Assembly: GCA_016933215.1 (NCBI GenBank)
Contig: JAFGBH010000081.1
Location: forward strand, 1 to 54,759
Direction of reading: 5' to 3'
Length of the DNA: 54,759 nucleotides
Origin: Deltaproteobacteria bacterium
GTDB lineage: Bacteria > Desulfobacterota > Syntrophia > Syntrophales > UBA2210
Shown here one piece after another: positions 17,450 to 26,494 of the stretch. Every line of letters begins with the position of its first letter. Positions within the stretch are counted from its first letter, which is position 1. The notes beneath the pieces are model-generated. The model was given only the letters and a program-made list of their open reading frames with translations. It was not told the origin of the DNA and made no database searches. The position numbers were made by a program, and so were the translations under genes.

Positions 17450-17917
17450 GTGACGGGCATGAGATGTTTTTGTGAGAAAAGAGGTCAGGGATTCACCCTC
17501 GTGGAACTCATCATTTCCATAGCCATTGCTGCAATCATCATGGCCATCCTCGCACCGCAGCTGCAGAAAATGATGACGCGAAACCGCCTGAACGGGGCCG
17601 CACGACAGATCGTGAACGACCTCATGAATTCACGAATGAAGGCGTCGTCGCAAAACAACAGGTTCAGGGTCATCTTTCTGGACAATCACCGTTATATGAT
17701 ACACGACGACGACAATAACAATAATTCCATCGACACGGGAGAGGCAACCATTACCAAGGATATTGCCAGCTCCTATCGTGATGTCACCTTCTCCTCGACG
17801 GCCAATCCGATCTTCTATCCACGAGGAACGTCCTGGGGAACGACCGTCACGGTCAGCAATTCGATCGGTTCGAAAACCGTCAGCGTCTCAACGGCGGGAA
17901 GGATAAAGATAGATTGA
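17450..17917 (+). CDS. Minor pseudopilin, FimT/GspH type
   Basis: About 155 aa type IV pilin-like protein. A short basic leader is followed by GFTLVELIISIAIAAIIMA, a canonical class III prepilin cleavage site (after Gly) with Glu at +5 and a hydrophobic helix. The globular part has the GspH/FimT pattern and ends in TAGRIKID, typical for FimT (G-R near the C-terminus). The start is either the GTG abutting the pilD stop (17450) or the ATG at 17459; neither has a strong ribosome site. It is likely part of the minor pilin complex that primes pilus assembly. Confidence 0.85.
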   Translation: MTGMRCFCEKRGQGFTLVELIISIAIAAIIMAILAPQLQKMMTRNRLNGAARQIVNDLMNSRMKASSQNNRFRVIFLDNHRYMIHDDDNNNNSIDTGEATITKDIASSYRDVTFSSTANPIFYPRGTSWGTTVTVSNSIGSKTVSVSTAGRIKID

Positions 17918-17928
17918 GGGTTTATGTC

Positions 17929-18279
17929 ATGAAAATTCAGGACAACCGCGGCTTTACACTGATAGAGATCATCATCGCCATATTTATCCTCGTGGTGGCC
18001 CTGACGGGCCTCGCCGGCGTTGCCTCCACGGTTATTAACGGAAACGCCTTCAGCAAGGAGATAACCACGGCAACAACCCTCGCCCAGGAAAAGATCGAGG
18101 AGCTTAAAAACACCAATTACCAGAATCTCGCAGACGGGAGCGACACGCAGTCCATCTATACGAGGACATGGACCATAACCCAGACGGCCACCCACATGAA
18201 AACCATGGAGGTGGTGATTCAGTGGAATCGCTATGGCAACAGCCACGATGTGACACTGAGATCGATCGTCACCGAGTGA
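17929..18279 (+). CDS. pilV: Minor pilin PilV-like
   Basis: A 116 aa prepilin with the cleavage/helix motif GFTLIEIIIAIFILVVAL and a small C-terminal domain, matching the PilV/GspI group (QEKIEELKNTNY is a typical stretch after the helix). The ATG at 17929 has GAGGG nine bases upstream; the frame also opens at a TTG overlapping the preceding stop, but that start is less likely. It is placed between FimT-like and PilW-like genes as in other minor pilin operons. Confidence 0.85.
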   Translation: MKIQDNRGFTLIEIIIAIFILVVALTGLAGVASTVINGNAFSKEITTATTLAQEKIEELKNTNYQNLADGSDTQSIYTRTWTITQTATHMKTMEVVIQWNRYGNSHDVTLRSIVTE

Positions 18280-18289
18280 TGAGGACACT

Positions 18290-19474
18290 ATGAGAATCCC
18301 TGAAACACAAAAAGAGAGAGGCTTTACGCTGGTCGAGGTCATGGTGGCCATGGCCCTCGGTCTCGTGATCCTCATCGGCGTCTACAACCTTCTCACCTAT
18401 ACCAGTAAGTCCTACAGGGTCCAGGACCGGGTCGTTGAAATGCATCAGAATGCCCGGACCGCCATGGATATCATGACGAGGGAGCTCAAGATGGCGGGCT
18501 ATGACCCTCTGGGTATCGCAAATGCCAGGGTGACCTCCGCCCAGGCGAACTCGATACGCTTTACCCTGGATATAACCAGCACCTCTATCGGTGATCACCC
18601 CGACGGTGACACCCAGGATCCCAACGAGGATGTCACCTACGCACTCTACACACCGGCCGACGGGATACAGAAGCTCGGAAGGGCTCCCCATGGCGGAACC
18701 TTCCAGCCCATCGCCGAGAATATCCAGTCGCTCCAGTTCGCCTACCGGAACGAGAACGGCACGCTTCTCGGGACACCGGTGGCTAATACTTCCGACATCA
18801 GGAGTATCGATATAACCCTGACGGCGAGAACCTCCGACCCTGACCCGGATTATCCGCATAACGGCGGGTACCGGACCTATGTCCTCACCGCCCAGGTGAT
18901 ACCGAGGAATCTCTCAATCGGCGCTCCCAATATAATTGCAACAACAACGACAACAACAACGGTGCCGACGACGACCACCGTACCTCCAACGACAACGGTG
19001 GCACCGACGACGACAACACCGCCGACGACGACCACTCCTCCGCCAACAACGATAGCACCAACGACGACGACAGTAGCGCCGACCACCACAACAACGACGA
19101 CGACACCGTCAGTATCGACAACAACAATAACGGTCACGCCGACAACGACGACGCCACCGACGACGACGACCACGACGATTCCGGAATACAACCCCCCCTC
19201 GATCACCAATGTCGTGCAGACCCCCCCGGGAAGCTTCGTACCCAAGAACATGTCGATACAGGTCTGCGCAACGGTCACCGACGATTCGGGACTGGCGAGC
19301 GTTATCCTGCATACGAATAAGGGGGATCTAAGCCCTGTATCGGTGGGAGGCGATACTTACTGCTTCAGTATTCCCAGTTACAATAACTGGACAATCAGCT
19401 ACTACGTTATCGCAGAGGATATCTACGAAAACACATTCTTCAGCGCCACCTACTCCTATAAACAAAACCAGTAA
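18290..19474 (+). CDS. pilW: PilW-like minor pilin with Thr-rich stalk and C-terminal Ig-like domain
   Basis: A 394 aa PilW-type prepilin. GFTLVEVMVAMALGLVI (about 11-27) is the leader cleavage and helix, and about 30-215 is the normal PilW body. From about 218 to 302 the chain is almost only Thr, Pro, Val, Ala and Ser, encoded by dense ACN triplets (about 18940-19185). The last about 95 residues (from PPSITNVVQTPPGSF) look like an Ig-like beta domain with two Cys (CATV and CFSIP). PilW is normally around 200-350 aa without this stalk, so the extension probably projects an adhesive or binding domain from the pilus tip. The role is inferred. Confidence 0.85.
   Translation: MRIPETQKERGFTLVEVMVAMALGLVILIGVYNLLTYTSKSYRVQDRVVEMHQNARTAMDIMTRELKMAGYDPLGIANARVTSAQANSIRFTLDITSTSIGDHPDGDTQDPNEDVTYALYTPADGIQKLGRAPHGGTFQPIAENIQSLQFAYRNENGTLLGTPVANTSDIRSIDITLTARTSDPDPDYPHNGGYRTYVLTAQVIPRNLSIGAPNIIATTTTTTTVPTTTTVPPTTTVAPTTTTPPTTTTPPPTTIAPTTTTVAPTTTTTTTTPSVSTTTITVTPTTTTPPTTTTTTIPEYNPPSITNVVQTPPGSFVPKNMSIQVCATVTDDSGLASVILHTNKGDLSPVSVGGDTYCFSIPSYNNWTISYYVIAEDIYENTFFSATYSYKQNQ
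18940..19185 (+). repeat. ACN triplet low-complexity tract inside pilW
   Basis: An imperfect triplet tract of ACA, ACG, ACC, CCG and GTA codons encoding the Thr/Pro/Val-rich stalk. Variation in triplet number would alter stalk length without shifting the frame. Long open frames on the minus strand here are by-products of the repeat. Confidence 0.85.
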
Positions 19475-19489
19475 ATAAAACGGTGCACT

Positions 19490-20800
19490 ATGAAAACAAA
19501 TCGATATAGCTACGAAAGAGACAGCGAGAGGGGAAATGTCCTCGTCACCGTCATCCTCATGATGGCCGTCCTCATCGGTCTCGGAACGACGGCGGTGGTC
19601 CAGACATCGACGGACATGAATATCAGTACCAACTACCGCCTCGGCGAGGAGGCCTTCTACGCCGCCGAGGCGGCGGCGGAAGAGGCCCGTGCCCGCCTGA
19701 GGGGCACGAACACCGACCCGAACTACGCGGGAGATCCCGCGACAACCCCTGACACGTGGTGGTCCGCCTATCTCCTGACAGGCACACAACAGCCGACGGA
19801 CGACCCCGACTACAACAGCACCTACAGAAACTACGTCCCCACCACCTCTTCACACACGAGTACGACTGTCACGGCGAACAGCCTCCAGTCGGCGATCCCC
19901 TACATGGTGAAGATCCGACACAAGCTCGAATACGACGCCGAAGTGAGGGGTCATCAGCCTTCGACGCCGATGTACTACGACGGTGACGGAAATTCGGGCG
20001 TCCACACTGCCGCTTCACCGGGAAATATCATCTACTACGGCTACGGCAATCCAGCCCAGCCCACCACGGCCGTCCAGTTCACCACTTCGGGCGGCTCGGC
20101 ATTCAGGCCAGTCAATATCATCACCGCTTACGGGATCGTGGGAAACAGCATCAAGACCGTCGAGGTTGAGGTAACACGTCCGCCGGGACCTCCCATAAAG
20201 GCGGCCATCTATGCAAAGGGCGACGTGACGGGAAACGGCTCGTCACTCACCGTGGACGGAAATGACAACTGCGGCGTTGCATCGCCTCTGGATACCATCT
20301 ATACGCTGAATCCCGCCGTTACGACTCTGAACGGCACACCGACGATGATACCCACTGCCCCGACATCGGGCACGGACAATATCGACATCATCGGCACGGT
20401 GAACAGCATGCGCTCCAGCGCCACCGTTGCCATCACCTCCGATCAGAACGGGGCGAACTACGGCAGCGCCGCCAACTATGTCACCTGTTACTCCGACACC
20501 TCGAATCCTTACAATGTTCAAGGTTTAAAAATGCAGAACATACTCGGCTACGGGACGCTCCTCGTAAGGGGTGATCTCACAATGGGCGGCGGATTTACCT
20601 GGAACGGCCTGATTCTCGTCACCGGAACGGTCACCTTCAACGGCGGCGGCGGCGGCATCAACATACGGGGCGCCGTCCTCGCCAACCAGACCGTCGATCT
20701 GGACGGCGGGATCGACGTCGCCTACGACAGCTGCCATATCAACGACGCCCTCTCGAATCAGGCGGTGACGAAGCTGAGCTGGCGCGAGATCACTCACTGA
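19490..20800 (+). CDS. PilX-like pilus assembly protein
   Basis: A 436 aa protein with the PilX N-terminal pattern: ERGNVLVTVILMMAVLIGLGT, a hydrophobic helix without the canonical GFTLVE (no Glu at +5), followed by YRLGEEAFYAAEAAAEEA, which is typical of PilX. The large C-terminal part is Gly/Asn/Thr-rich and repetitive (VRGDLTMGGGFTWNGLILVTGTVTFNGGG), suggesting a beta-helix-like fold. It completes the fimT-pilV-pilW-pilX order, but no pilY1 follows; the next gene is convergent and overlaps the stop region by 7 bp. Confidence 0.8.
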   Translation: MKTNRYSYERDSERGNVLVTVILMMAVLIGLGTTAVVQTSTDMNISTNYRLGEEAFYAAEAAAEEARARLRGTNTDPNYAGDPATTPDTWWSAYLLTGTQQPTDDPDYNSTYRNYVPTTSSHTSTTVTANSLQSAIPYMVKIRHKLEYDAEVRGHQPSTPMYYDGDGNSGVHTAASPGNIIYYGYGNPAQPTTAVQFTTSGGSAFRPVNIITAYGIVGNSIKTVEVEVTRPPGPPIKAAIYAKGDVTGNGSSLTVDGNDNCGVASPLDTIYTLNPAVTTLNGTPTMIPTAPTSGTDNIDIIGTVNSMRSSATVAITSDQNGANYGSAANYVTCYSDTSNPYNVQGLKMQNILGYGTLLVRGDLTMGGGFTWNGLILVTGTVTFNGGGGGINIRGAVLANQTVDLDGGIDVAYDSCHINDALSNQAVTKLSWREITH

Positions 20801-21342
20801 CCCCTGCTTTTCAGAATGGCCTCTATCTCATCACCCATCGAGTAGAGCTCGACGAGCTGGTCCGAATAGACGAAGCCGAGACGGCTCTCGAGGACCCTGT
20901 CCCTGAAGGCGGTCATATCCTTCGAGAGGGTGATGAGCTCATCCGTCGCCAGGCTTCCGGCAACGGCATACCTTCCCTTGAGGGCGTTGAACTCATCCAT
21001 GAGCTTATTATCGACGGGTGCCTTTTCTTCGGGGGGAGCCTCCCCAGAGATATCCTCCTCTTCAAAGGCAGCCTCTTTTTCAGTCTCGGCGGGCTTCGGC
21101 GCAGGCGGGGCCACCACCCTGACGGCAACCTCCGATTCTTCTATCTTTTTGACGGAATCTTTCTCGACCCCCACAATACCCCCGGCGGTGTAGAAGAGCA
21201 CCTGCCCCCCCTCCTTCCAGTAGTGCCCGGCATAGAGGACGGAACCGTTTGTGAGGGTGATCTTGTAGGATGCCAGACCGGCGGAAGGATAGATACAAAA
21301 GGCAAGGGCAATAAGCACGATCAGGAGAATATATTTTTTCAT
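20794..21342 (-). CDS. Exported protein of unknown function, Glu/Pro-rich linker
   Basis: A 182 aa protein I do not recognise by name. It has a signal peptide (MKKYILLIVLIALAF..., cleavage probable after GLA near residue 24), a short beta-rich domain (YKITLTNGSVLYAGHYWKEG) that resembles small SH3-like domains seen in many deltaproteobacterial exported proteins, an acidic/Pro linker at about 75-115, and a helical C-terminus. The start at 21342 has GAGGAG upstream; the open frame runs to 21387, but the extra residues are not signal-like. It is convergent with the pilX-like gene and overlaps it by 7 bp. Confidence 0.7.
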   Translation of the reverse strand: MKKYILLIVLIALAFCIYPSAGLASYKITLTNGSVLYAGHYWKEGGQVLFYTAGGIVGVEKDSVKKIEESEVAVRVVAPPAPKPAETEKEAAFEEEDISGEAPPEEKAPVDNKLMDEFNALKGRYAVAGSLATDELITLSKDMTAFRDRVLESRLGFVYSDQLVELYSMGDEIEAILKSRGQ

Positions 21343-21520
21343 GGGAATCTCCTCAATAAAGGAATATGATTCATTTGATTTAAACATTATGATAGTACCC
21401 GCTCATCTGTCCAAAGTCAATAACGATTCTCTTCCTCACAGATCTGCCACGACATTTTTGACGGGGGCAATCCAAAATGTCTTGACTTCTCATTCCCATA
21501 CATATTAGACAAGAAAGGGA

Positions 21521-21550
21521 TTGACAACAGGAGAACAGGTAGTGTACATA
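21521..21550 (+). promoter_or_regulatory. Promoter candidate for argS
   Basis: Consensus -35 TTGACA (21521-21526), 18 bp spacer, TACATA (21545-21550). Transcription would start near 21557 and run into the terminator-like hairpin 20 bp downstream before reaching argS. Confidence 0.5.
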
Positions 21551-21577
21551 CCGCCCGTTTTGATACCTGACGAGATA

Positions 21578-21602
21578 GTTGGCCCGAGGGCCAACTTTTT
21601 TT
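21578..21602 (+). terminator. Rho-independent terminator in the argS leader (possible attenuator)
   Basis: GTTGGCC and GGCCAAC around a CGAG loop, followed directly by seven T (21596-21602). It is a textbook intrinsic terminator on the plus strand, only about 25 bp ahead of the argS start codon. It would stop readthrough from the pilin operon or attenuate argS. Confidence 0.75.
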
Positions 21603-21626
21603 ATACGTGATGAGACCGGATACCCT

Positions 21627-23291
21627 ATGAAAAAGAAACTGAGAGACCTGCTGGAACGATCAATCGACACCTGCATCAGAGAGGGGATATTAAAGGAATG
21701 CGCGATCCCCTTCGTCGAGGTGGAGCTTCCGAGGGAAGGCTCCCACGGTGATTATGCCTCGAACATCGCCATGGTGCTCGCCTCGACACAGAGAGAAAAT
21801 CCGAGAAAAATAGCGCAAAGGATAACCGATACTATTGAAGACCCCGAAGGAATCCTCGAAAAGGTGGAGGTGGCGGGCCCCGGATTTATCAATTTTTTCG
21901 TCAGGGACTCCCTCTGGGTAACACTCCTCAAAGAGGTGGACGACATGAAGGAGCACTACGGCAAATCCGATCTGGGAGCCGGCCGAAGGGTCCAGGTTGA
22001 ATTTGTAAGTGCCAACCCGACGGGCCCCCTCCATATAGGACACGCCCGGGGCGCCGTGACAGGGGATGTTATTGCACGTATCCTCGAAGCGTCGGGATTT
22101 TCCGTCTCCAGGGAATACTACATCAACGACGCCGGAAATCAGATGAATATACTGGGCGAGTCAGTCTGGCACCGATACCTTGAGATTCTGGGAGAGGACA
22201 TCACATTGCCCGAGAACTGCTATCAGGGAGAGTATATATCGAATATAGCGAAAGAGGTGGCCGGGAAATACGGCGATTCCCTGAAGTCCGAAGCGAAAGA
22301 CACGGTCTTTGCCCTTCTTACGGATCTTGCAGCGGGAAAAATCCTGGAGGAGATCAAGGACGACCTCATGGCCTTCGGCGTCGTCTTTGACTGTTTCTTC
22401 AGTGAGCGCGAGCTCTACCGGGATAACGGCGTCACGGCCCTTTTGAAAGAACTTGAGGAGCAAAACTTCATCTACCGGGAGGAGGACACCCTCTGGTTCA
22501 GGACCACCGATTACGGCGACGAGAAGGACCGCGTCGTGGTGAGAGAAAACGGTGAACCCACCTATTTTGCAGCCGATATCGCCTATCACAAGAACAAGTA
22601 TGAACGGGGTTTCGATACCGTCATCGACGTGTGGGGGGCGGACCACCACGGCTATATACCCAGGATGTATGCCGGTATCCAGGCGCTGGGCAAAGAAAAA
22701 GAGGCCCTCGAGATCGTCCTGGTTCAGCTTGTGAATCTTTTACGAAGCGGAAAACCGGTGGCCATGTCCACCCGTGCCGGAAAATTTGTGACCCTTCGGG
22801 AGGTGATCGACGAGGTAGGCAGAGATGCCGCGCGGTTCAATTTCCTCATGCGCAGGTCCAACAGCCATCTCGATTTTGACCTGGAGCTTGCAAAAGAAGC
22901 GTCGAGCGAAAATCCCGTCTATTACGTGCAGTACGCCCATGCTCGGATCTCCAGCATAATGAGAACGGCCCTCGAACGGGGTTATGAAATTCCCGCGTAC
23001 CACGACGTGGACCTGAATCTGCTTATACTGCCCGAGGAGCATACACTGGTCAAGGCAATCGATATGTTTCCCGAGCTTATCGAGGGGAGCGCGCGGACCT
23101 TCGAGCCTCATCGGATCACCTTTTACAGCAGCGACCTTGCGTCCATATTTCACAGCTATTACAATAAAAACAGGGTCGTCAACGATGATGTGGAGCTCAC
23201 AAAGGCGAGACTCTTCCTTGTCAAATGCGTGGGGATCGTTCTCAGAAATGCCCTCACTCTCCTCGGTGTCTCGGCACCCGAGAGGATGTAG
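21627..23291 (+). CDS. argS: Arginyl-tRNA synthetase
   Basis: Class I aminoacyl-tRNA synthetase charging tRNA-Arg, 554 aa, normal length. An N-terminal Arg-tRNA-synthetase additional domain (about 1-85) is followed by the HIGH motif in [15 protein letters not shown] and, in place of [17 protein letters not shown], as usual for many ArgRS. The C-terminal helical anticodon-binding domain follows. The start at 21627 gives the usual [11 protein letters not shown]-terminus; the frame is open from 21579 through the terminator hairpin, which is surely leader. A putative promoter and a terminator hairpin lie upstream. Confidence 0.97.
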   Translation: MKKKLRDLLERSIDTCIREGILKECAIPFVEVELPREGSHGDYASNIAMVLASTQRENPRKIAQRITDTIEDPEGILEKVEVAGPGFINFFVRDSLWVTLLKEVDDMKEHYGKSDLGAGRRVQVEFVSANPTGPLHIGHARGAVTGDVIARILEASGFSVSREYYINDAGNQMNILGESVWHRYLEILGEDITLPENCYQGEYISNIAKEVAGKYGDSLKSEAKDTVFALLTDLAAGKILEEIKDDLMAFGVVFDCFFSERELYRDNGVTALLKELEEQNFIYREEDTLWFRTTDYGDEKDRVVVRENGEPTYFAADIAYHKNKYERGFDTVIDVWGADHHGYIPRMYAGIQALGKEKEALEIVLVQLVNLLRSGKPVAMSTRAGKFVTLREVIDEVGRDAARFNFLMRRSNSHLDFDLELAKEASSENPVYYVQYAHARISSIMRTALERGYEIPAYHDVDLNLLILPEEHTLVKAIDMFPELIEGSARTFEPHRITFYSSDLASIFHSYYNKNRVVNDDVELTKARLFLVKCVGIVLRNALTLLGVSAPERM

Positions 23292-23383
23292 CGGTTCTCT
23301 TCCTTTCCATCGCAGGGGGGGTCCCGTGGTGCGCACTCGGAAGAGAAGGGGTCGGTGGAAAAACAAAAAGGGGTGAAGCGTAC

Positions 23384-23992
23384 ATGACGTCACTGAAATC
23401 AGGAGATTTTGAATTCAAACTGGGTAAATTCGGTCTCATGGTTTTCACCTTTGGAATCTCGCTTCTCCTTCTGTTTTCCTTCATATTCGGCGTCATCGTG
23501 GGAAAACATATCGAAAGTTATCCCGAGAAGATAGCGATAGGCATCCCGAGCGCGATCAAGGAGAAGATAACAAAAAGAGTTGATGAAGAAACGGAATTGA
23601 AGGCCGGCGAGAAGGAGGAATTCGAGCTCACCTTTTATGACACGCTTCCTAAAAAGAGTGAAGGGGAAGAACTGCAGGAAGCGTCTGGAGAAAAGCCTGC
23701 ACAGAGGGTCCTCTCAAAGGCCCCCGAATCAGAAAAAACGGTCCCGGCGGAGTCCTATCTCATCCAGGTCGCTTCCTTTAAGGACGAAGAGCGGATGGAA
23801 AGGCTGAAAAAGAGACTTTCCGCCATGGGGTATACGCCCCGTGTTGATAAAATCAGCCTCACATCGAGCGGGAACTGGTTCAGGGTAAAACTCGAGGGAT
23901 TTCCCACCTTCGATGAGGCAGCAACGGCGGCAACATCGATAGAAAAAAATATCGGTGGGCTGAAGTGTATGGTCACAAAGTACAAGGAATAA
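23384..23992 (+). CDS. SPOR-domain membrane protein
   Basis: A 202 aa inner-membrane protein with one transmembrane helix (about 19-41), an acidic and coiled linker, and a C-terminal SPOR domain (SYLIQVASFKDEERMERLKK onward, about 127-202). SPOR domains bind denuded septal peptidoglycan, so it probably acts at the division site. The ATG at 23384 has GGGGTGAAG upstream. It lies 92 bp after argS and 37 bp before ffh; linkage of argS to a SPOR gene is common in this group of bacteria. Confidence 0.88.
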   Translation: MTSLKSGDFEFKLGKFGLMVFTFGISLLLLFSFIFGVIVGKHIESYPEKIAIGIPSAIKEKITKRVDEETELKAGEKEEFELTFYDTLPKKSEGEELQEASGEKPAQRVLSKAPESEKTVPAESYLIQVASFKDEERMERLKKRLSAMGYTPRVDKISLTSSGNWFRVKLEGFPTFDEAATAATSIEKNIGGLKCMVTKYKE

Positions 23993-24029
23993 ACGACCTG
24001 CGATAACGACAGCAGGTTTCGGTGCGATA

Positions 24030-25364
24030 ATGTTCGAAAATCTTACAGAAAAACTGGATAACGTTTTCAAAAAGCTCAAAGGGAGAGGAGTTCTTGACGA
24101 GGAAAGCGTCAGTGCCGCCCTCAAAGATATCCGGATCGCCCTTCTTGAAGCGGATGTAAATTTCCGCGTCGTCAAGGAATTTGTCGAGGACGTCAGGGAG
24201 CGTGCCGTTGGCCAGGGCGTACTCGAAAGTATCACTCCCGGTCAGCAGATCGTAAAAATCGTACACGACAGGCTCGTACATCTCATGGGCCAGGAGAAAA
24301 GCCATCTTAATCTCTCCGGGAGTTTTCCCGCACCGGTCATGCTCGTGGGACTTCAGGGTTGCGGAAAGACCACCACGGCGGCGAAGCTCTCGCTGCACCT
24401 GGCAAATCAGGAAAGGCGCGTGGCCCTGGTATCGGCTGACGTATACAGACCGGCAGCGATCGAACAGCTCGAGATACTGGGGAAACAAACGGGTGCAGGG
24501 ATATTCGATTCGAAAAACATGAAAGACCCTGTCAGGATATGTGTCGACGCCGTCGCATATGCCAGGTCGAACGGATTCGACACGCTCATAATCGATACGG
24601 CGGGACGACTCCATATCGACGAGGCGTTGATGGACGAGCTGAAAAGGATAAAGGCTGCCATAAATCCGGCAGAGATCCTCTTTGTCGCCGACGCCATGAC
24701 GGGACAGGATGCCGTCTCCGTGGCGGCGACATTCAACGAGATCCTTGGTATCGACGGCGTGATCCTGACGAAGATGGATGGCGATGCCCGCGGCGGTGCT
24801 GCCCTCTCGCTCAAGAGGGTGACGGAAAAGCCGATCAAGTTTATCGGCTCCGGAGAAAAGATGGATGCCCTCGAGATATTCCATCCGGAGCGCATGGCAT
24901 CGAGGATCCTCGGTATGGGGGATATCCTAACCCTTGTCGAGAAGGCCCAGACGACGATCGATGAAAAGGCGGCGCAGGAACTCGAAAGGAAGATAAGAAA
25001 AGATTCCTTCACCCTGGAAGACCTGAAAAAACAGATGCTGCAGATACGAAAAATGGGACCGCTGCAGGATATCCTGGGAATGATACCGGGATTTGGCAAG
25101 ATAAAGGCGCTGAAGGACGCCACGCCTGACGAGCGAGAACTCGTGAAAACGGTCGCCATTATCGATTCGATGACGATAAAAGAGCGCTGCAACTACCAGA
25201 TCATCGACGGCAGGCGCCGAAAAAGGATCGCGAAGGGGAGCGGCACAACGGTCCAGGATGTGAACAGGCTCCTAAAAAGCTATATTGAAATGAGGAAAAT
25301 GATGAAGAAGCTCTCGAAGGGTGGAATGAAATCATTTGCCAGGGGCAATTTACCCTTTAAATAA
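24030..25364 (+). CDS. ffh: Signal recognition particle protein Ffh
   Basis: A 444 aa SRP54-type GTPase that, with 4.5S RNA, targets membrane proteins to FtsY and SecYEG. The N domain (1-85) precedes the G domain with GLQGCGKTTTAAKL (G1), DTAGR (G3) and TKMDGDARGG (G4), and the C-terminal M domain contains the RNA-binding segment (RIAKGSGTTVQDVN) and a Met-rich tail (MRKMMKKLSKGGM). It starts a conserved translation and RNA-processing gene run. Confidence 0.97.
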   Translation: MFENLTEKLDNVFKKLKGRGVLDEESVSAALKDIRIALLEADVNFRVVKEFVEDVRERAVGQGVLESITPGQQIVKIVHDRLVHLMGQEKSHLNLSGSFPAPVMLVGLQGCGKTTTAAKLSLHLANQERRVALVSADVYRPAAIEQLEILGKQTGAGIFDSKNMKDPVRICVDAVAYARSNGFDTLIIDTAGRLHIDEALMDELKRIKAAINPAEILFVADAMTGQDAVSVAATFNEILGIDGVILTKMDGDARGGAALSLKRVTEKPIKFIGSGEKMDALEIFHPERMASRILGMGDILTLVEKAQTTIDEKAAQELERKIRKDSFTLEDLKKQMLQIRKMGPLQDILGMIPGFGKIKALKDATPDERELVKTVAIIDSMTIKERCNYQIIDGRRRKRIAKGSGTTVQDVNRLLKSYIEMRKMMKKLSKGGMKSFARGNLPFK

Positions 25365-25432
25365 AATGATATCTATGATATGCAGATGTCTTGCAGCAAA
25401 ATATCCTTAGCAGGAGGTGATAATAAAAAGGC

Positions 25433-25702
25433 ATGGCAGTAAAAATAAGATTAACACGCATGGGCACGAAGAAGAAGCCGTTTTACAGGATCGTTGTGGC
25501 CGACAGCGAAGCACCCCGGGATGGAAGCTTTATCGAAATCGTGGGGAATTATGATCCCCTCAAGGATCCGGCGGAGATTAACCTGAAGGAAGAGCGGATA
25601 GAGGACTGGCTGTCAAAGGGAGCCAAGCCATCGGTCACCGTTTTAAGCCTCTTAAAAAAGAAAGGGCTGATGACAAAAGCAGCAAAAACGGAAGCGGGAT
25701 AA
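25433..25702 (+). CDS. rpsP: 30S ribosomal protein S16
   Basis: An 89 aa S16 protein of the small subunit body. The start [20 protein letters not shown] and [13 protein letters not shown] are invariant. A near-perfect ribosome site AGGAGGTGA lies at 25412-25420 with slightly long spacing. It stands 68 bp after ffh, as in many Gram-negative genomes. Confidence 0.98.
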   Translation: MAVKIRLTRMGTKKKPFYRIVVADSEAPRDGSFIEIVGNYDPLKDPAEINLKEERIEDWLSKGAKPSVTVLSLLKKKGLMTKAAKTEAG

Positions 25703-25751
25703 CAGGTTCAAACATCTTTTTAACGTATAAGAATCGGTGGAGGTTGTTACG

Positions 25752-25982
25752 ATGAAAGATTTGATCAAGTACATTGCGCAGGCATTGGTTGATTATCCTG
25801 AAGATGTTAATTGTACCGAGGTGATCGGTGAACAGACGTCCGTTATTGAACTGAGAGTCAGAAAGGAAGACCTTGGGAAGGTCATAGGAAAACAGGGAAA
25901 AACTGCAAAGGCGATGAGGACTATCTTGAGCGCCGCATCATCAAAGCTTCACAAGAGGGCCGTTTTAGAGATTATAGAATAG
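25752..25982 (+). CDS. khpA: KH-domain RNA-binding protein KhpA
   Basis: A 76 aa single KH domain protein (YlqC/KhpA). The RNA-binding GxxG loop is GKQG in [19 protein letters not shown]. In Gram-positive bacteria KhpA pairs with KhpB and affects cell elongation and small RNAs; in this gene order (rpsP-khpA-rimM) it is conserved across many phyla. The ATG at 25752 follows GGAGG; an in-frame GTG at 25737 overlaps that site and is rejected. Confidence 0.93.
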   Translation: MKDLIKYIAQALVDYPEDVNCTEVIGEQTSVIELRVRKEDLGKVIGKQGKTAKAMRTILSAASSKLHKRAVLEIIE

Positions 25983-25984
25983 GC

Positions 25985-26488
25985 GTGGCTGATCTTATCC
26001 AAATAGGCAAGGCAGTCAAACCCAAGGGGCTTAAGGGCTGTATCAAGGCGGTCTCTTTCTGCGAATCTCCCGAACTGCTCCTCTCCCTGAAAGAGGTTTT
26101 CCTTGGTCGGGAGATACAGCATGTAACCCCTTTTGCAGTAGAAAAAATAGTATTGAGGGGTACTTTTTTTCTTCTCGATCTTGATGGCGTAAAGACCCGT
26201 GATGCCTCTGAAGTGCTTATAGGGTGTTCTATCTTTGCACCCTCTTACACATTGAAGAAACTTCCCGAGGGTGAATATTACTGGCATGACATAATAGGGC
26301 TTGAAGTCGTTACGGACGATGGGCTCAGTCTGGGACGGATTGAGACTATTGTTCCCACGGGGAGCAATGACGTCTACGTTTGTACCGGCGGTGAACGAGA
26401 AATTCTCCTCCCGGCGATCGATGACGTCATAAAAGAGATAGATGTGGAAAAAGGCACCATGGTTGTCACATTAATCGAGGGGCTGTAA
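25985..26488 (+). CDS. rimM: Ribosome maturation factor RimM
   Basis: A 167 aa RimM, which assists 16S 3'-domain assembly and binds S19. The N-terminal barrel begins with LIQIGKAVKPKGLKGCIK, and the C-terminal PRC barrel includes YYWHDIIGLEVVTDDG and SNDVYVCTGG. The likely GTG start at 25985 lies 2 bp after khpA, so translation is coupled. Confidence 0.94.
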   Translation: MADLIQIGKAVKPKGLKGCIKAVSFCESPELLLSLKEVFLGREIQHVTPFAVEKIVLRGTFFLLDLDGVKTRDASEVLIGCSIFAPSYTLKKLPEGEYYWHDIIGLEVVTDDGLSLGRIETIVPTGSNDVYVCTGGEREILLPAIDDVIKEIDVEKGTMVVTLIEGL

Positions 26489-26494
26489 AATGAA

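Noticed and set aside
18940-19185. CRISPR-like or tandem repeat array
   Set aside because: No constant repeat unit with variable spacers; it is an in-frame codon tract encoding a Thr-rich stalk.
18877-19278. Long minus-strand open frame rich in Val
   Set aside because: It is the complement of the ACN triplet tract in pilW; low complexity and no ribosome site.
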